From positions 22,031,001-22,095,000 of the forward strand of contig NC_090782.1 of the NCBI RefSeq assembly GCF_040054535.1: a DNA stretch of 64,000 bases, in the 5' to 3' direction. The DNA is from Antennarius striatus. Lineage: Eukaryota; Chordata; Actinopteri; Lophiiformes; Antennariidae. The translations under genes were made by a program, and so were the position numbers. The notes under the pieces were generated by a model. It ran no database searches, was not told where the DNA came from, and worked only from the letters and a program-made list of their open reading frames with translations. Of the stretch, positions 1-14,616 are shown piece after piece (position 1 is the stretch's first letter; every line of letters starts with the position of its first letter).

Positions 1-3000
1 GGAGTGTGTCTGACGGCTTTATCAAAAGATAATCCGAGCTCCTTATTCCATCTCTAAGTTGGAGACGAGCTACCAAACAAATTAAGCTCTGCCTTCTTGC
101 ATCTGAAAGCTCATTATTCCGTCACCACCCAGAGCTCATGACCAAGAACACAGGCTGGGAATGGATTGACAACTCTCAAGGCTTGCATAATAATTATTGC
201 CAAATATTAGTTCTACATATACAGTAGATGTATGATGTCAATCTAAAAAGCAGGAAAGAGAATGAAACTATCATGGGACAATTACTTTTAGATGCAGACG
301 TAAGGGAAAACTGAGCTCACTTTTCTGACTCAGAAATGAAACCACAGTCTAAAAATGTGTGTGGTAGTATTTGTTAAGAATTCAATTTTGCAACCCTGCT
401 ATCTGGATAGATGTTGTTGTTACACTCCGGGCGGGTTTCTTCTACTTATTTCAAAGAAGCATCTGCAAATTGAATATGTAGGGACAGAGAAGACTGTTTG
501 ATCTGTCTGCCAGCTTGAAGCGAACTTTGGATTCACTCCTGTCCCACCCTGCCCCGCAACAGCCCTGTATGTTCTCTGGTGTTTGGTAGCCAAGGCTCCA
601 CAGATACTGGTGTGGGGTTACGTTAGAGCCGTGCAGCCAAAAAAGTTCATTAAAATGAAGACTAAAAGGGATTTCGTGACCAATTCTCAATGAATCGGAC
701 CGACTCAGCTGCTCCTGGCAAACACCGATCGTTTCAGGCTATGTGGATCCTGAAAGAATACCAAGCTTTGCAAAATCAGTTTTCAGTTGGGCTCATTTTC
801 TCCGACGAGCTTTATCTATCCGTAAGTAGTAGATCTGAACAACTGGCTCCATAAAGTCATAGCTAGCTGACTGTCACGGCTAATAGAAACAACAGGGCTT
901 TAATAGAGGACGAGTGTCTGCTCTGCCCCCCTGACAGAGACATTCCTAATTGACTGTAGTTAGGTTTCCAGTCCGGCCACTGCCACCCTTCATTTAACAG
1001 AAGAACAAACACACCAACCCCTCGCTTTAAAAGCCAGCCCTGTGTGTAACCCAGCCTGCCTCGGTCAGACTAGAAATTTCACAGCTTTAAAAACATCTTT
1101 GAAACAGGCAGGGTAGAGTTCTTTTCCCGCACCTCCCCACTTACCCCCATCCTGTACTATTTGGGTTTTTCCATTCACTAACGGTGTGCACGTACAGCAT
1201 GTGTTGTGCTCGTATGTGCGCGGAGTTGCACCGACGCTATTCTAGCAGCCTTGGGGACGACCGGCGGTGCCCACAGCTGCAGCTGTGTGGTGATCCAGTT
1301 ACCGTCACATGGTGCCACTTGGCCGCCGAAGAACTACCTCTGCAATATTAGAAACCAAAGCAGACCACAAGACTGCACTTTCTCTCACCTCTCTCTCGTT
1401 AGATGTTTCCCCCTTTCCAGAAGACATTACAGCGCTGAAGATACAACGGCTTACGGCAACCTCGCCTCACATGTAACCCGAACATAGGTATCAAACACCC
1501 GTTTGGATTTATTGCTCGACACATTGAGAAATTTGTCGTTCTTTAGTTACCTCACATCAGGTCAAAACAAAACCCCTCCATGCAAGGATGCAAGTTTGAA
1601 CTTAAATGCTTATGCTTTGTGATGGATTCACTTTCTTCGGTTTTGCATTTTTATGTCATTTATGTTTAAATGTGTGGTTTAATGTCAGTGCAGAAAAATA
1701 CTAAATTTAAGCAGGAGGTGATGACTCAAAATGCAAACACTTGTTCTCTCTCTCTCACCGCACATCCCTTACCCCTCTACTGCAGAGAGTGTGGTTGTGT
1801 AGGCAAACACACAGAGGTGCAGTTATCTCTCTCGACTCTGGCCTGAGAGTGCTCACCTCCATTAGCTAAAACTGGGACATACCAGGCAAGTTCAGGAACT
1901 TCAGTGACCAAGGGTGGTAGCAATAACAGCAATGCAAAAACAACGCATACGGCAAAACCATTAAACCAGTATTTACCCAGCTTGCATGAGATTTTATCCT
2001 ATAGAAATTTCTGCAAACCCAAAGTCCAAGAATTTCCTTGACCAAATTTTGACTCTGGATAATCCGCTCTGATGTTATTCATGCTCTGATATCTATACCT
2101 CCATATGCTAACATATTGGCACCATCTTACAAGTGATTGATTATCGGAGGTTTGAAAAAGAGAGTTTAACGACACATAAAACCGTGTTTTGATGTCAGGT
2201 TCACAAACCTTTAAGAATAACAGCCGGGGCAGGCGGGGTGCTGAGAGGGAACCGAGAGCATTCAAAGAAACTTGTTGGCGAGTTGAGATGGAGAGATAGA
2301 AGGAACCCTGCAGCTCACAATAACGTGTAACTGTGATAGAACCTGCCAAGATCAACATGTTTTAAAGAGTTTCCATTTTTACCCGTAGACTACACTACCA
2401 GACAAACCGCCACGCCACACAAAAGTTAAAACTATAAGATCACAGGGGGGTTAAAAAAGGATGTCGCTCAATTCTTGTCTAGTAGAATATACTATTATAA
2501 ATAATGTCAATAAAACATGGTATTATACATCTCAGATTTCAGTAAAGCACATGTTGAAGGCATTTATGGAGAAGGGACTGGCTATTCCAGGTTGGTGTTT
2601 TAGCCGCTGGCGGAATAGATGGGAGATGAAGTCAAGCCTGTTGCATCGTCCTCCTGCCAAACTGCGCACGACTTATTTTTAAGATTTGGAATGAACACGA
2701 ATGAAACACGCAAACGATCCATGATGTGACTAAGATTGTCGGCAGGTATACGATAAATGTGTTTTAATGCACCCGTTGAATCACTAACTTAATTTAAGTG
2801 ACTAATAAATTACATTTTTGTAAAGATTCCTACTTCAGATGACTGATCCATTTTAATTTTCACGACATTATTACTCCCGAGTTTTGCAGTGAAGATAGTC
2901 CCAGAGCTGCCTATATTCAATATACTGTGCATATAACATATGGTAGCTGGGCTGTCAGATGAGAAGACAGAGATTGTCTCTTATACTCTCGACTGCATGA

Positions 3001-3766
3001 CTGCACTCAATCGCAATCTAAAGCCTACCCTATTTGAATGTCTGTACACTCCAGTGACTGACCTTTAACTAGCACAGCATGATGACATGGACTGTGAATT
3101 TGTGTTCAATGATGCTTCATGAATAGCTGTTCTAAATAGAGTTCAGTGTAAGGAGAAGAAGTTCGATGAAGTAAATAGGTGAAGTACTGGAAGCAAAACA
3201 GACAAAGCACTCTCATAAATCTCCAAATATCAAGCTGACATTTAATTGAAAATGAGACTATCACTAAATATAAGATGTTCCACATTGACAGACATCCAAA
3301 ATATGAATAATGGATGACATAAATGCATAATAAATCTTGTTTTACACCTCATACAGGATCAACTATCAAGAAATATGACAGATCTAACCTGAATTTAACT
3401 GTCCCTGAAGACTAAGCCTCAGGAACCGTCTGATATACAAATTAAAGGGTGTACAGCTTGAACTCAATTGAAAATTAACATTTAATCTTCAGATTTGCCT
3501 TTTTAACATTTGTTCAACCTAATGGGGCTTTAATTATGTGATTAATCATTTCTCCTGCTCTGATTTGCCTACTTGTGTTTATCTTGTTTTACTCAAGGGT
3601 TGTGGATATTTATACCTTGGAAAGCAAATTATGTTCCAAATTAACTTCCAAGCTGAGGTGACTACTTTTTATCGGTGCCGTATGTTGAACAGGTTTAAGT
3701 GTGGAAATGTTAACTTTTAAATGTAAAACTAAGGTGTGTCAGATACAGTCAGACACAACAGAACTT

Positions 3767-3850
3767 TGGCCCATATCAGCTGGGATAGGCTCCAGAGGCC
3801 CCAGGTGCATTCAAAGGATTACAGCTGTAGGAAATGGGTATCTCGGATGT
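3767..3850 (-). repeat. Dispersed repeat fragment (copy 1 of 5)
   Basis: On the minus strand this contains the phrase GGAGCCTATCCCAGCTG, the same core seen near 5.2, 14.55, 31.8 and 39.16 kb. It is a remnant of a widely dispersed teleost interspersed repeat. I do not assign the exact family. Confidence 0.5.
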
Positions 3851-4090
3851 GGGCTACTCCAAACCAAAATAATCATGAAGATATTTAAATTTCGAAAAGT
3901 TCACTTCTAATGATTACCTGTATTTCCGAAAACAAATCTCACATCGATCAGTGCGCTTGTGTAAAATTACTTCCTGTTTCACGGCGGTGGGTTCGGAAGT
4001 GTGAGAGTTCCCAACTTGTGACATCGTAGGTCTGTAAGGTCACCGTTCAAGTGAAGTACATTTGGATTTGTCCTGAACACAGATATGGGA

Positions 4091-4112
4091 ACACACACAC
4101 ACACACACACAC
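4091..4112. repeat. (AC)11 microsatellite
   Basis: Uninterrupted AC dinucleotide run. Confidence 0.9.
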
Positions 4113-5150
4113 GGCAGCAACCTTCTCAAGCCATTCTGCACACAACCTACAAATGGGATTTTTCTCCCTCCAAATATTCACTCTGTAACACAAGCTACTC
4201 TGTCTTGTGTTTTCACTTCAAACAAAGCTATTAATCACCTTAATCGCCCTCAATTAACCCCTTACACCAGACGCTTGCACCGCACGTCACACCAGTAACC
4301 ATTCGCTCTGTTGCTCATGTGGCCACCGCCGCCAAAACAAGTGATGAATTGCTACCACAAGGCAATCTCCGCCACAGGCTAAATTCTCTTGGTGTCACAG
4401 CTTCAGGTGACAAAACATTAGCTAAAAAGATGGAAACAGCCACGGAGAGGCCCAATGGAGATCAATGACTCGAAACATGTCACAAGACCTGTTTCTTAGG
4501 CTGAGGTGTTGCGAATCTGCTCACAATATTTAGGAGACAGGGGATCCCTGGAGGACTGGAACATAACTGGGAGAGAACCACTAAAACGGGTAGAACTACT
4601 TCAATTCCCGAGAGTTTTGTTCCAAACTTTACTGTCACTCCAGCCGACTTTCTTTTCCCAGCGATGGACCGTTAAATATTACAAAACGATTTATGTCAGG
4701 GTTCCGGAGGCAAAAGCTGGACCAATAAGTGAGACTGAGACAGAGATATAAAGTTCAGCAGTTTATTGGAGTCGTAAACTGTCTCTGGGGAGGAGGGCAG
4801 GTGGTGATGTAGCGGAGTAAGGCTGCAGAAGTTTGAGATGCATCAGAACTTGAGCTAGAATATTTCCAAGAAGCTCAGCGTGGTAGGCAGGTGGGAGGGC
4901 TGTCTGGGTGGAGATCCACCGGACAACTAGGGCACAAGACGAACTTGGGTTCAGATGGGACAACATGCTGGAAAGACTCACTGGGTACACAAAGACGCCT
5001 GAAGATAAAGTACCCCAGGAATAGACTGTACAATCTGGCAATAAGGGGGGGAGGGATTGTCGACAGTAAATCAGGTGTTTTAGAAGCTCTTACCAGTCCC
5101 AGAGATACTGAGGGGACGGGGCAACAGAGAAGACAGGGAGTTCATTATCT

Positions 5151-5256
5151 GTACCTGCTTATCCTGTGCCAGGAGTTGGGGGTTCTGGAGCCTATCCCAG
5201 CTGGCAATGGGTGGGACTTGGGGTACACCTTGGACACAGTTCATCACAGGGCCAGA
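5151..5256 (+). repeat. Dispersed repeat fragment (copy 2 of 5)
   Basis: This is the best preserved copy. In order it has a 'cttatcctgtgccaggagt' head, the core GGAGCCTATCCCAGCTG, GGGGTACACCTTGGACAC and TTCATCACAGGGCCAGA. The layout matches a repeat scattered in great numbers through teleost genomes. Class (LINE tail or SINE-type) is not settled here. Confidence 0.6.
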
Positions 5257-8200
5257 TTAAAAAGCGTGAATATACACCTTTAACATTTTCCCTTTTCCAA
5301 TAATCCAAAATCCAAATCCCTATCAAACTTATTAAAACAGGTTATAGAAAGAACTTCCCGTTGACTATACAGTTCATGAACACAATTGACAAGATATAGC
5401 TTTTAAACCCATCAAATCATCTTTCCACAGTCGGACAGACCGCAATTTTTGAAATTTTTCTTAACCCTTTGTGTGTGACATATGTTATGCATTGTGTTGA
5501 ATGAACTACCCCTGTTTGGCCTTCCATTGCCATCACTGCCATCTAGTAGTTATTCAGTTTTGATGTCGTAATGATGGTTGTTGCACCCGATGTGTCGGCC
5601 AATTTTTCATCCCGGGAAGACTAATGTACAGTCTTAGGACAAACTGGACACACGTGCAACGTGTTTGAGGCATTCACATTTGCCAGTGTTAGCAGTGTTT
5701 TCACTAAAATCCACCTGTTGATGTGTGTGTCTGTCTGTGTCTGTGTGCGTAATGCCTGAGGGAGTTTTAAAATAGGATCAATTGTTCCGTCAGAAGCTCC
5801 AACAAAACAAGTTCGTATGCCATCCTCCATTGACGGCAGCTTTCACTCAGTCAGCTGACCCAACAGCGAGGTTGGACAAACCTCCAAAAACCATCCACAT
5901 CGGGAAAACAGAGGATACGTATGTTTCATCGTAGTTTTACAGCAATGGACTGACAGCTGACATTTCAGCTTACAGAAAAATCGTAATCTTTTTTTAGAGC
6001 GATGTTACTAGTGGAGTCAGCTTTTATCCTCGCACTGCCAATTGCTCATTGGGTTTCTCAGACTGGGTCCCCTGCCAAATGTTTGATATTCAAGATGGAG
6101 GTATGTTCTTTTGAACACAGCTTGTGGCACTTTTCCATTCTGGCCTTGCCAGAGCTGATGATGCCAACCGCTTCTCTGCAGCTAGGGAGGACGAATGCCG
6201 ATTAAATCTGACACACTTGTAGAAGTTGCCGGGTCATATCTGCATCGTGTGGTGTTGTCTTTCTTTGTTAAACATGAAGGGGAATTAAAAACGGGTGGAT
6301 GAGTTGTCGGGTCTTATCGTGCTGAAGTGGTTATGGCTCGAGATCAAAATCCGCCCCGAGGACAAAGAATGTCATAAACAACCAGCGGAGATACTTACGA
6401 GAACTCCAACAGATAATCGACAACAAATGCAAAATCAATTGAACTGAATATGATTGTATTACACTGACGTAGTCATTACATAGTGAACATTAGCTGCTCC
6501 TTGACCACCAACCAAATATGTTGATGACACTTTTGGGAGATGTTTAGAGGACCTTGATTTTTAAATAAGGATCCAACAGGCATCAGCGGTTTTTAAAGTC
6601 ACTGAACAAAGGTTAGATGATGACTTTGTATGGTCCAAAAAAACACCTAGGAAGCAGTTATGGACGGTTTTGCCCTTATTTTTTTAAAAATTTCATTTCG
6701 ATTTGCAGCTGAGAGTCGAATTATTGTAAAATTAACATAAAACTATATTTTTTTAATTTTTTTTTTTAAGTTTTAAGGACATTTATGGCATGCGTTGATT
6801 GAATTATCAAAAGACCTTCAGGAAAATAAGCGTATGCTGTGTTGTGACTGTAGATGCTTGTAATAGAACCAGACCCAAGTGTAACTCAAAATGGAATCGG
6901 TCTACAGTATGTTCAGTTGAAACTAATGCACATTTAATTTGGCCTACATTGGTCTGAAATTGCAGTCTGGTCACCACTATTTTCTAACAATCCATCAAAC
7001 TAATGCGTTAGGCGGAAAAAGACTCGGTGTGGAACAGAAAAGCCTCAGTCATCACAGATTAGCGCCGTACAGCACTCACAGACAGTGTCCACACTGTTAG
7101 ACGCAAAAGGAAAGACAAAAAAGACAGAAAGACAGCAGACTGAGAGATCAGTGGAAGGATTGAGTCTTGAGCCAGCCCCTCGCCATGTAACCGGTTATTG
7201 CAGGAGGGCGAGCTAACCATGATTTATCAATCATCGTACGGGGAAAGGAAATCCTTTCCTTCCCTCTGTGAGTTTCCACTTGAAGTAGTTAAATCTCTGA
7301 GCACTAAATCACTACCTTTCTCGACACCTGAGTGAGAGCAAACGGCAGATAAACCAACGGCGGGAAATAGGTTGCCGTTAGCTCACCGAGCCGAATCACC
7401 GACAGACGAATGAGAAAACACAGTGGTGTTGGTGCTGACAAATGTGGCCACTTTCTCTACCAAATTGAGGGGGCATTATGGTTTGTGGATGTATGAGTGA
7501 CAAAAGCAGGAGCAACATGAACAAGTCACTTCTGAACTTCCAGAACATTGATGCACCAGTTAGAGGAGTCGGAAGTTAAACTTTGGATTCAAGGACCAAG
7601 GGGTTTCAAGGGTTTTATTTTTTTTTATATTAATTTCACCTTATCCTCAGGATGTGAATAAAATGATAAAAATACCAGTGTTATCACCAGATGAACCCAA
7701 ATGAGTCATCTGATATGAGATGCTTCCAGAGATTAGAGAATTATTTGGCTTCTCCTCTAATCTGATTGCCTTCATGCGATCGGAGGGACCTGGATGTGGG
7801 AGGCTCAGCGTGGATTTGTGCTGGAATTCGGAACGTCTGTCCTGGAATTAGCACAAGTTAAATTTAGGATCTGGACACTAGGGTCATCTAACATATAAAA
7901 GGATGACATTTGTTGATTAAATACATAATATTTATTGACACATGTAAAAGAGTAAAATGTTACTCTAGCCATCACTGAAGTGGAAATATCTGATCTCTGA
8001 TGTCACTTCATTTATACTCCAGGGCCTCAGTATCATCTTGGCTTCTCAAGAACCTTAAAAACTCAGACAAATGAAGTTGAAGCCAGTCTTAGGGTTTAGA
8101 TTCTTTCGTAAAAGAAGTTTAGCAGAATGTAAAGTGAAAGTAAATGCCGGAGAACAATGAAGACCGAAGAGAAAGAGTAGACAAAGAGGAACTGATGCTG

Positions 8201-9078
8201 CAGACAGACAAAGAATGGAGACGGTAAGCCTACTGATTGTCAGACTGCATGTCAGACCTGACGCCTTCACCTCTCCATCTGCTCCATCCCTCCGCCATCA
8301 CACAATCTGCCTATCAAGACCTACTCTCAGACATCATCAGTTCTTTGTGAGTGATAGTGAAGTGTGTTTTCTTTTGAAGATATAAAATCTGAAGAGAAAA
8401 CCTCAAAAAAAATTGTCTTTACGGACTGGATTATTATTGGATGCCCCCTACAAGTAGGTAAATATATTTTATACGGTTAAATGTTCTCTCTTTGGCTTTA
8501 ATTTCATTTTTTCTTCCAGCACAAAAGAAGTAAACGAGACATGCACAAGATTAGATAATCTTCTATCTCAGTCTGTACAATGTAAATCTCTGACTCATAG
8601 AATTGTTTGTAGCCTGGTGCCTGTTTGTTTTGTTGCTATGATGCTGATAGTATCCAGCCTCCGTGTTCCAATTTGTGCCATATCAGTCTCCAGACTCGAA
8701 GCTGGATGGCAAGTTGGTCAGCGTTGGTGAGAATGATGCCAAATATGCAGCAAATATAAAAACAGTAATGCAAAAAATAAGATGTGGAAGAATGGAAATG
8801 TATAATATTAAAACTATAAATGGCTCTGTTTTCTTCTTTCTCAGGAGGAATCGGTGCACAGATGTGGGAGTGAGGGGAATGTGTTTGATTCTAATGAAGA
8901 AAGACATTTGTCAGAGGAAGACCGCTGCAGCCACAAGCTACTCAGCAATGATGCATGAATGTGGGTTTGTTTGTTGCATGCTAAGGCCTGCAAAGTCTAA
9001 CACGCCAGGAGCACATAGTAGTCAAAAACAGAGAAATTCATGCAGACGGACACTTTTACCTCAGCAACTTCTTCATCG

Positions 9079-9100
9079 CACACACACACACACACACACA
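9079..9100. repeat. (CA)11 microsatellite
   Basis: Uninterrupted CA dinucleotide run. Confidence 0.9.
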
Positions 9101-10020
9101 GCTGTGTCAACAGGTGTGTATTTATTTAGTTCTAGCGTTGATTTAGACTGGAGATGCAGGGGCAGTTACACGCTGGATGTGTGTGTGTTTTTTTTAAATG
9201 TGTGTTTTGTGGGCGGCGAGTGTAATGACTATAATTAATGATCTGGCTCCATTGGCAATGTGTCGTGTTGTGTCACCACCTACTGCAATTTCATCCAAAT
9301 ACAGTCACACTTCAGTGAGCGATCACACTCATCTGCACACACAGCAGTGAATGGAGGTGTGTACACGCGTTCGTTAATGTGTGTAAATTAGTGTCCTAAT
9401 TTGTGAGAGGACATTAGTGCAGGTATTTATATGTGTGATGTGAAACTCCAGTTGTTTGTGTTCTAATATACTGTATGTATGCATGTGTGTGCGTGCGTGT
9501 GTGTTGATCACCAGGGTGAACTTCACAACACATCACCTGTGATACAACTTTTAAATTATGATCGCCTGCTTTTTGTGGGTAAATTACAGAATGGTGATTT
9601 ATGTTCTTATACAAGATTCTTTTTCTTTTTTTTACAAGTTCACTCTTTTATTCCAGTGCAAATATAGAATTTTCTCTCATGTTTCGAAAACTCCACCACC
9701 GTTTATTTAACTACATACATTTGAACCCATGAAGACGTCTTGTTTGCCACAGTACATTCAAAATCCACGAACCTGTTTCCCTTTCCTACTTGCAGTCATA
9801 AGAACATTTCATTCTTGGCCAATTTGTGTCAAGTTTTGTGATTTGGTTTTATAGCAACACGTAAAATATGTTGAAAATATAGAAATGGGGATATTTATTA
9901 GAATGAGAATGGACATATGTGTCTGTTCATATGCATAATATGGACTTTAGGTCAAATAAATCCTTTATTGTACATAGGAGTAGATTCTAGGGGTCTGCAA
10001 GCACAAACCTGCGCACACAG

Positions 10021-10043
10021 ACACACACACACACACACACACA
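10021..10043. repeat. (AC)11 microsatellite
   Basis: Uninterrupted AC dinucleotide run. Confidence 0.9.
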
Positions 10044-11609
10044 TAGATTCAAAGGGGGATGCGATGAATGTGTGTCTGAAATACGCAGAGATGTTTTCTC
10101 CCAGGACACAAACTCAGCAAGCTGTCATGCAATGGGCTTCAAGCTGTTTCTCCACAGATAAGGATTTTAAATAAGATTTCTGCATTATACATAAATATAA
10201 ACTAATGTTCAAAAGCCATTCAAAGAACCAAACTTTGCTGCTAAGATTTAAAATATGCTCAAACTTACATAATGGCAGTAGCTTCAGCAGATTTAATGCA
10301 GAGAAAAATGACAACATTTCAGCAACAGAAAGTTTGTCAGTTGTTTAGAGCAGATTCAAACCTTTATTTCTCTGAATTACAAATGTAAAGTCTAATACAT
10401 AGACCGACAAACATGCAGCCGAATAAGATTTTAATCAGTGATAGAACTTTTTCCTGCAACAACGTCGGCTTGAAAAGCCACTAGTTTGGCCTGCTCAGTA
10501 TGTTTTGTGGGAAATATACAGTAATGGCTGGGTTCAATTCAAGCGTATTAAGTTTTCTAAACCGCAAGGAAGTCATCGGTGGGGTCTGGAAGAATTTTTG
10601 GTGAATGGGTAGTTACACAGGAAACAGGACTGACATTGTTAACTGTTGTTGTGCTTGTGCAAAGATTATGCTTTTAATTGCTTAATCAATGTAATTGCCT
10701 TCCATTTAGTTATTTAGGAACACAGCTTTTACTGTATAGTTACACACGCAGGATATTTAATACACACAAGAATGAAAAGTATTAAAGTATTAAAAATACT
10801 TATTGCTTAGTCAAAATCAGAACATGTACTATTTATCAGCTGAGGATGAAACGCAGTTGCTTCGGAATCGTGACCCTCTTAATGTGGTTGTTACGTCAGA
10901 ACGCCACTTGTTGCTCCCAGATTTAATTAATTTTCTTGATTACACAGAAACCACAGCCACAAAACCTTTTTTTTTTTTTGTGCCAGTAACGTTCCTGTCT
11001 CTTTTTCAGCAGCACTCTCAAATTCTGCAAATTCTTTGTCCGTCTGCCTTTGCTGTGTTAAGAGTCCATCATGACAGAGCACATGCCTGGACAAAGGAGG
11101 CCTCTTCAGCCAAGTGTGTGTGTGAAGTGGTGACTGTTGATGTCGGCTGTAACCAGATCCCTGCCTACGTGGTGCTGGTGAGGATTGACAGACGACAGGA
11201 TGAGCTGGAAACACGTCCTTTTGTTCAAAGATCCCTGAGCAGGAACAGGAAGGACTAATAAAAGGAAGACTTCATGTGTAACTATGGCTGAACCAGGTTT
11301 CATTTAGGATTATTTTCTATTAATGATCTAAATTTTAATGTAGTGTTCTTAGTGTTAAATTTTTTTCTTACTCATCCTAGTATCTAAAAACACAGAAGCC
11401 TTTTTCTTAATTATGTTTCTTAAAATTTTCAGGTTTTTGGGACTTGAACTTTAATTACAGTACTGTAAAACCTCCATTGGCCACAACATGCTTTTCTATA
11501 ATGGGAACAAGTTGGGAATGTGAATTAGTGATTATAAATTTTAAATTGATAACATGTATATCATATATTACACATGTTAAATATGTATTTTTACAGTATT
11601 ATCTATGAC

Positions 11610-11656
11610 CCCCCCCCCACTCCCCACTGTGGGACTAATAAAGGGCTGAAATCAAA
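11610..11656 (+). repeat. Possible LINE 3' tail
   Basis: A C-run is followed by CACTGTGGGACTAATAAAGG. The phrase 'TGTGGGAC.AATAAAGG' is typical of the ends of teleost non-LTR retrotransposons, which carry AATAAA-like tails. No coding remnant lies upstream, so this is a short relic at most. Confidence 0.3.
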
Positions 11657-12974
11657 TTTATCAATATATTAATATCATAATTTAGAACTAATTATTATGT
11701 AACTATAATTAATTATATAATATATAATACTTGCAACATCTGTAAATGCTGTGATAAATTGCCACCAAATAGATGTATAAAGCAGTCCAGCAATGAATTA
11801 TACATAATTAAATTATAGACAATAATTTTAGTGCGGATCCTGATGATTGTTTCTTTGACTAAACCCTAAACCCTTCGCAAAGTAAACATCTCATTTTCTT
11901 TATGTCTGCATCATAAAAACTGCTGAAAATGTCAGTATATATCCCAATCATCTGAAATTACATGGAACAAAATACTCAAATCCCGCCATTGTTTTGTTTT
12001 TGCTTTCAGAAAATGGCTGTCTGTCAATTTTCCATTCCTTGATCGATGCGTTAATACACTAGTCATTTAATTAGCAATGTATGCTTGATCTTCACTGTGT
12101 TCTATGCTTCACAACACACATGCATGGGGGTGGGGGGGGACATCACAGGCAGGACATGCTGCAGTGGAAATGAATGTAATCAGTTTAAGATGAAACCCAT
12201 TACAAGACATAATGAGGCTCTCTGCATGAAAAAAGCCTCAACTGTTGAGTCGGTGCATAAAACTCACATTACCAACACTTTATTTTCTGACACATCACCA
12301 CATCAGACACAAATTTACACACACACACGCAAACTGTGTGTACATGCTGGCATAGTTTCACAGGAGAGCTGTAAAAGGATGGACTGTCGAGACACTGCCA
12401 GGTGAAAAGTGTGATGATGGGCTGTTGGCAGCAGCTACTGGCTGAGGACCAGCCTCTATGTAAAGCCATGTAAGCTCCGCAGGTGTGTGCAAGCGTATGT
12501 GTGTGTGCTCATGTGTGTTTATGTGTGAAACTATACGTCGTGCATGAACCTCCATCTCTGTGCTGGAAAGGGCCAGTCAGCAGTTTCAGTCGCTATGGGA
12601 GAGCACAGGGGATCACTTAACCCAACAGAACGGCGCTCCACCTCTTCCCTCGCTTCACACATCCCACCCAACATGCTGCCGCCACACGTCATGCAACAAC
12701 GCTACACAGCAAATACCTGCTCACTTATTTTCCTTGTCAATGTTTGAAAGCGTGTGTTTGCGGAGGGAGACGAGACGGTTTTTCCTCTCTTTGCAGCTGA
12801 GAAGACAGGAATCTTGTGCAAAAAGGCTCCTGCAACTGACTTGAGGAGCATGCAAAGGCCGTAGCAACTTATGGCTAACCCGCATGTTACGTTTAAGACT
12901 AGCAGGCTCTGTAAATACTGCATTGCAGAAGTTAATAAAACAACATTTCATGAAATCAAAAAGGAATAGGGATT

Positions 12975-12996
12975 ATGTGACAGTATACTGTCACAT
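12975..12996. repeat. 22-bp perfect palindrome
   Basis: The half-site ATGTGACAGTA is followed directly by its exact reverse complement, with no spacer. No repeat family or gene explains it. Confidence 0.85.
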
Positions 12997-14544
12997 GGGT
13001 CTGTCATATTCCTTTAATGATTGCACAAGTACCCAATGGTGTCGGTCTTTTTCATGCATTTGTATTCAATGCACTTCAAAGCTCCATCTCTCTCCCCAAA
13101 AGTGAGAATGTATTGAAGCATGTGTCACCGCTATTGATTAAACATTTGATAAATATGTCCATTAAAGTCTTCTCTCAAGAACTTTGGTTGACAATTGGAA
13201 TCTTCTTCTAGATGGTCCAAAGATTCTTTATGATGGACAAGTTCAATTTCGATAGGACCGCTACACCGCTGACCTGCATTGTGAAGGGCTCCCAACACTG
13301 CAGTTTTAATGAGCTGTCTGTCTGGGAATCCCGTTTGGATTTAATAAGCTCATTAATCTCTATCTGCTCTCCTGCAGGCACAACCGAATCAAAAAAAGAA
13401 TGCGGTTCCCATCTTTCAATCCACAGCCAGACGCTCCTATTGATAAACAGTCTATTTGAAGTTCAGAGAAAAAGCTGTTTACTTCTATTTTCTATTCTCT
13501 TACTCTCCAGGTTTCCATTTTTGGAAAGTTTTCAAGACAAGTAATATCTTAACAGTGGAATTTGAGAAACGTGATGACTGAGATGGCGAGTGATGCTGAG
13601 AGCTGAGAATGGATCAAGGGGAGAGGCATTGCATCACAGTCGGGCCAGCTTTATGGGCTGATGTAATGGCTGAAAATGGGAGGTGATGACACCGTACCTC
13701 AGTGTTTTTTCGCAGACATCTGATGGGCCGTCCTCTCTGGAAGACTCAGATAATGATTAATCAAATGGGTTCTGATAGCAGCTGTCATTCTGAGCATTAA
13801 AAAAATATCTCCCTTCCTGACACATCCTGTGTTGGCACAGCTTTCTGAACACCGAGGCTCCAGTGAGGAACGGTACTTCCTCACTTTCAACCCTCGTTTT
13901 CGATTTGTTTCATTTCCCAATCAACCAACAGTGGTGAATACTACTCTCATGAGGCTTAGCTTAGAGACAGGCTTTTATTTACCATTATATTTGGTATAAT
14001 GTTCATTTTTACCTCACAGATCTCATCATTTGGCCAATATCTGCAGAGTATGTTGATGGTGCCCTGTAGAAGTTTCCACATCTAGCAGTCCAGACTAATG
14101 CTTTTATGAAGAGGACCTCATCTCATTTTTATCGCGAGCATACAAACAATAATGTCCACATACGATGACAATGTGAGAGATATTGCTGGTAGTGGTTTCA
14201 CACTCATATCTCATAGACAGACAGCTGGTGGCGTGCCAAGAAATGTAATGTAATGCACCAGAGAAGGCATGCAAGTAGTACGTCAGTGGTCCATGTGAAT
14301 GCTGATGTAAAGTATGCAGCGTTAAAAATATGTAGATTGATTTACAAATAAAAGAAGGAAGGAAACAGCAAGGGATTTCGGTAAGAAGCAAATTTGCTTT
14401 CAAACAACTCACAATTTGAAAAATTATATAACATTTAAATTATATTATATAACAGAACATACTTTGGCTTTGGTGTCTCAGCTCTGACATCATCAGTCCC
14501 CATAGGTGTTTATGTGATAACATTGAACATTCAGATCAACAGGT

Positions 14545-14616
14545 CTGAAGCCTGTTCCAGCTGACTTTGGGCAAGAGGTGGGACAAGCCACCGATTTATT
14601 GCAGGGCTGAGATGAG
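14545..14616 (+). repeat. Dispersed repeat fragment (copy 3 of 5)
   Basis: This reads GAAGCCTGTTCCAGCTGACT, then GGGCAAGAGGTGGGACAAGC, then TTATTGCAGGGCTGAGA. It is a diverged copy of the repeat core seen at 5.2 kb. Confidence 0.5.

Noticed and set aside
2386-2450. 'ACTACACTACCAGACAAA' resembling a Tc1/mariner end
   Set aside because: Only a short partial match, with no partner end or transposase remnant.
8663-9238. Plus-strand open frame of 191 codons
   Set aside because: It passes through a CA repeat, and residues on either side show no conserved motif or plausible splice partner.
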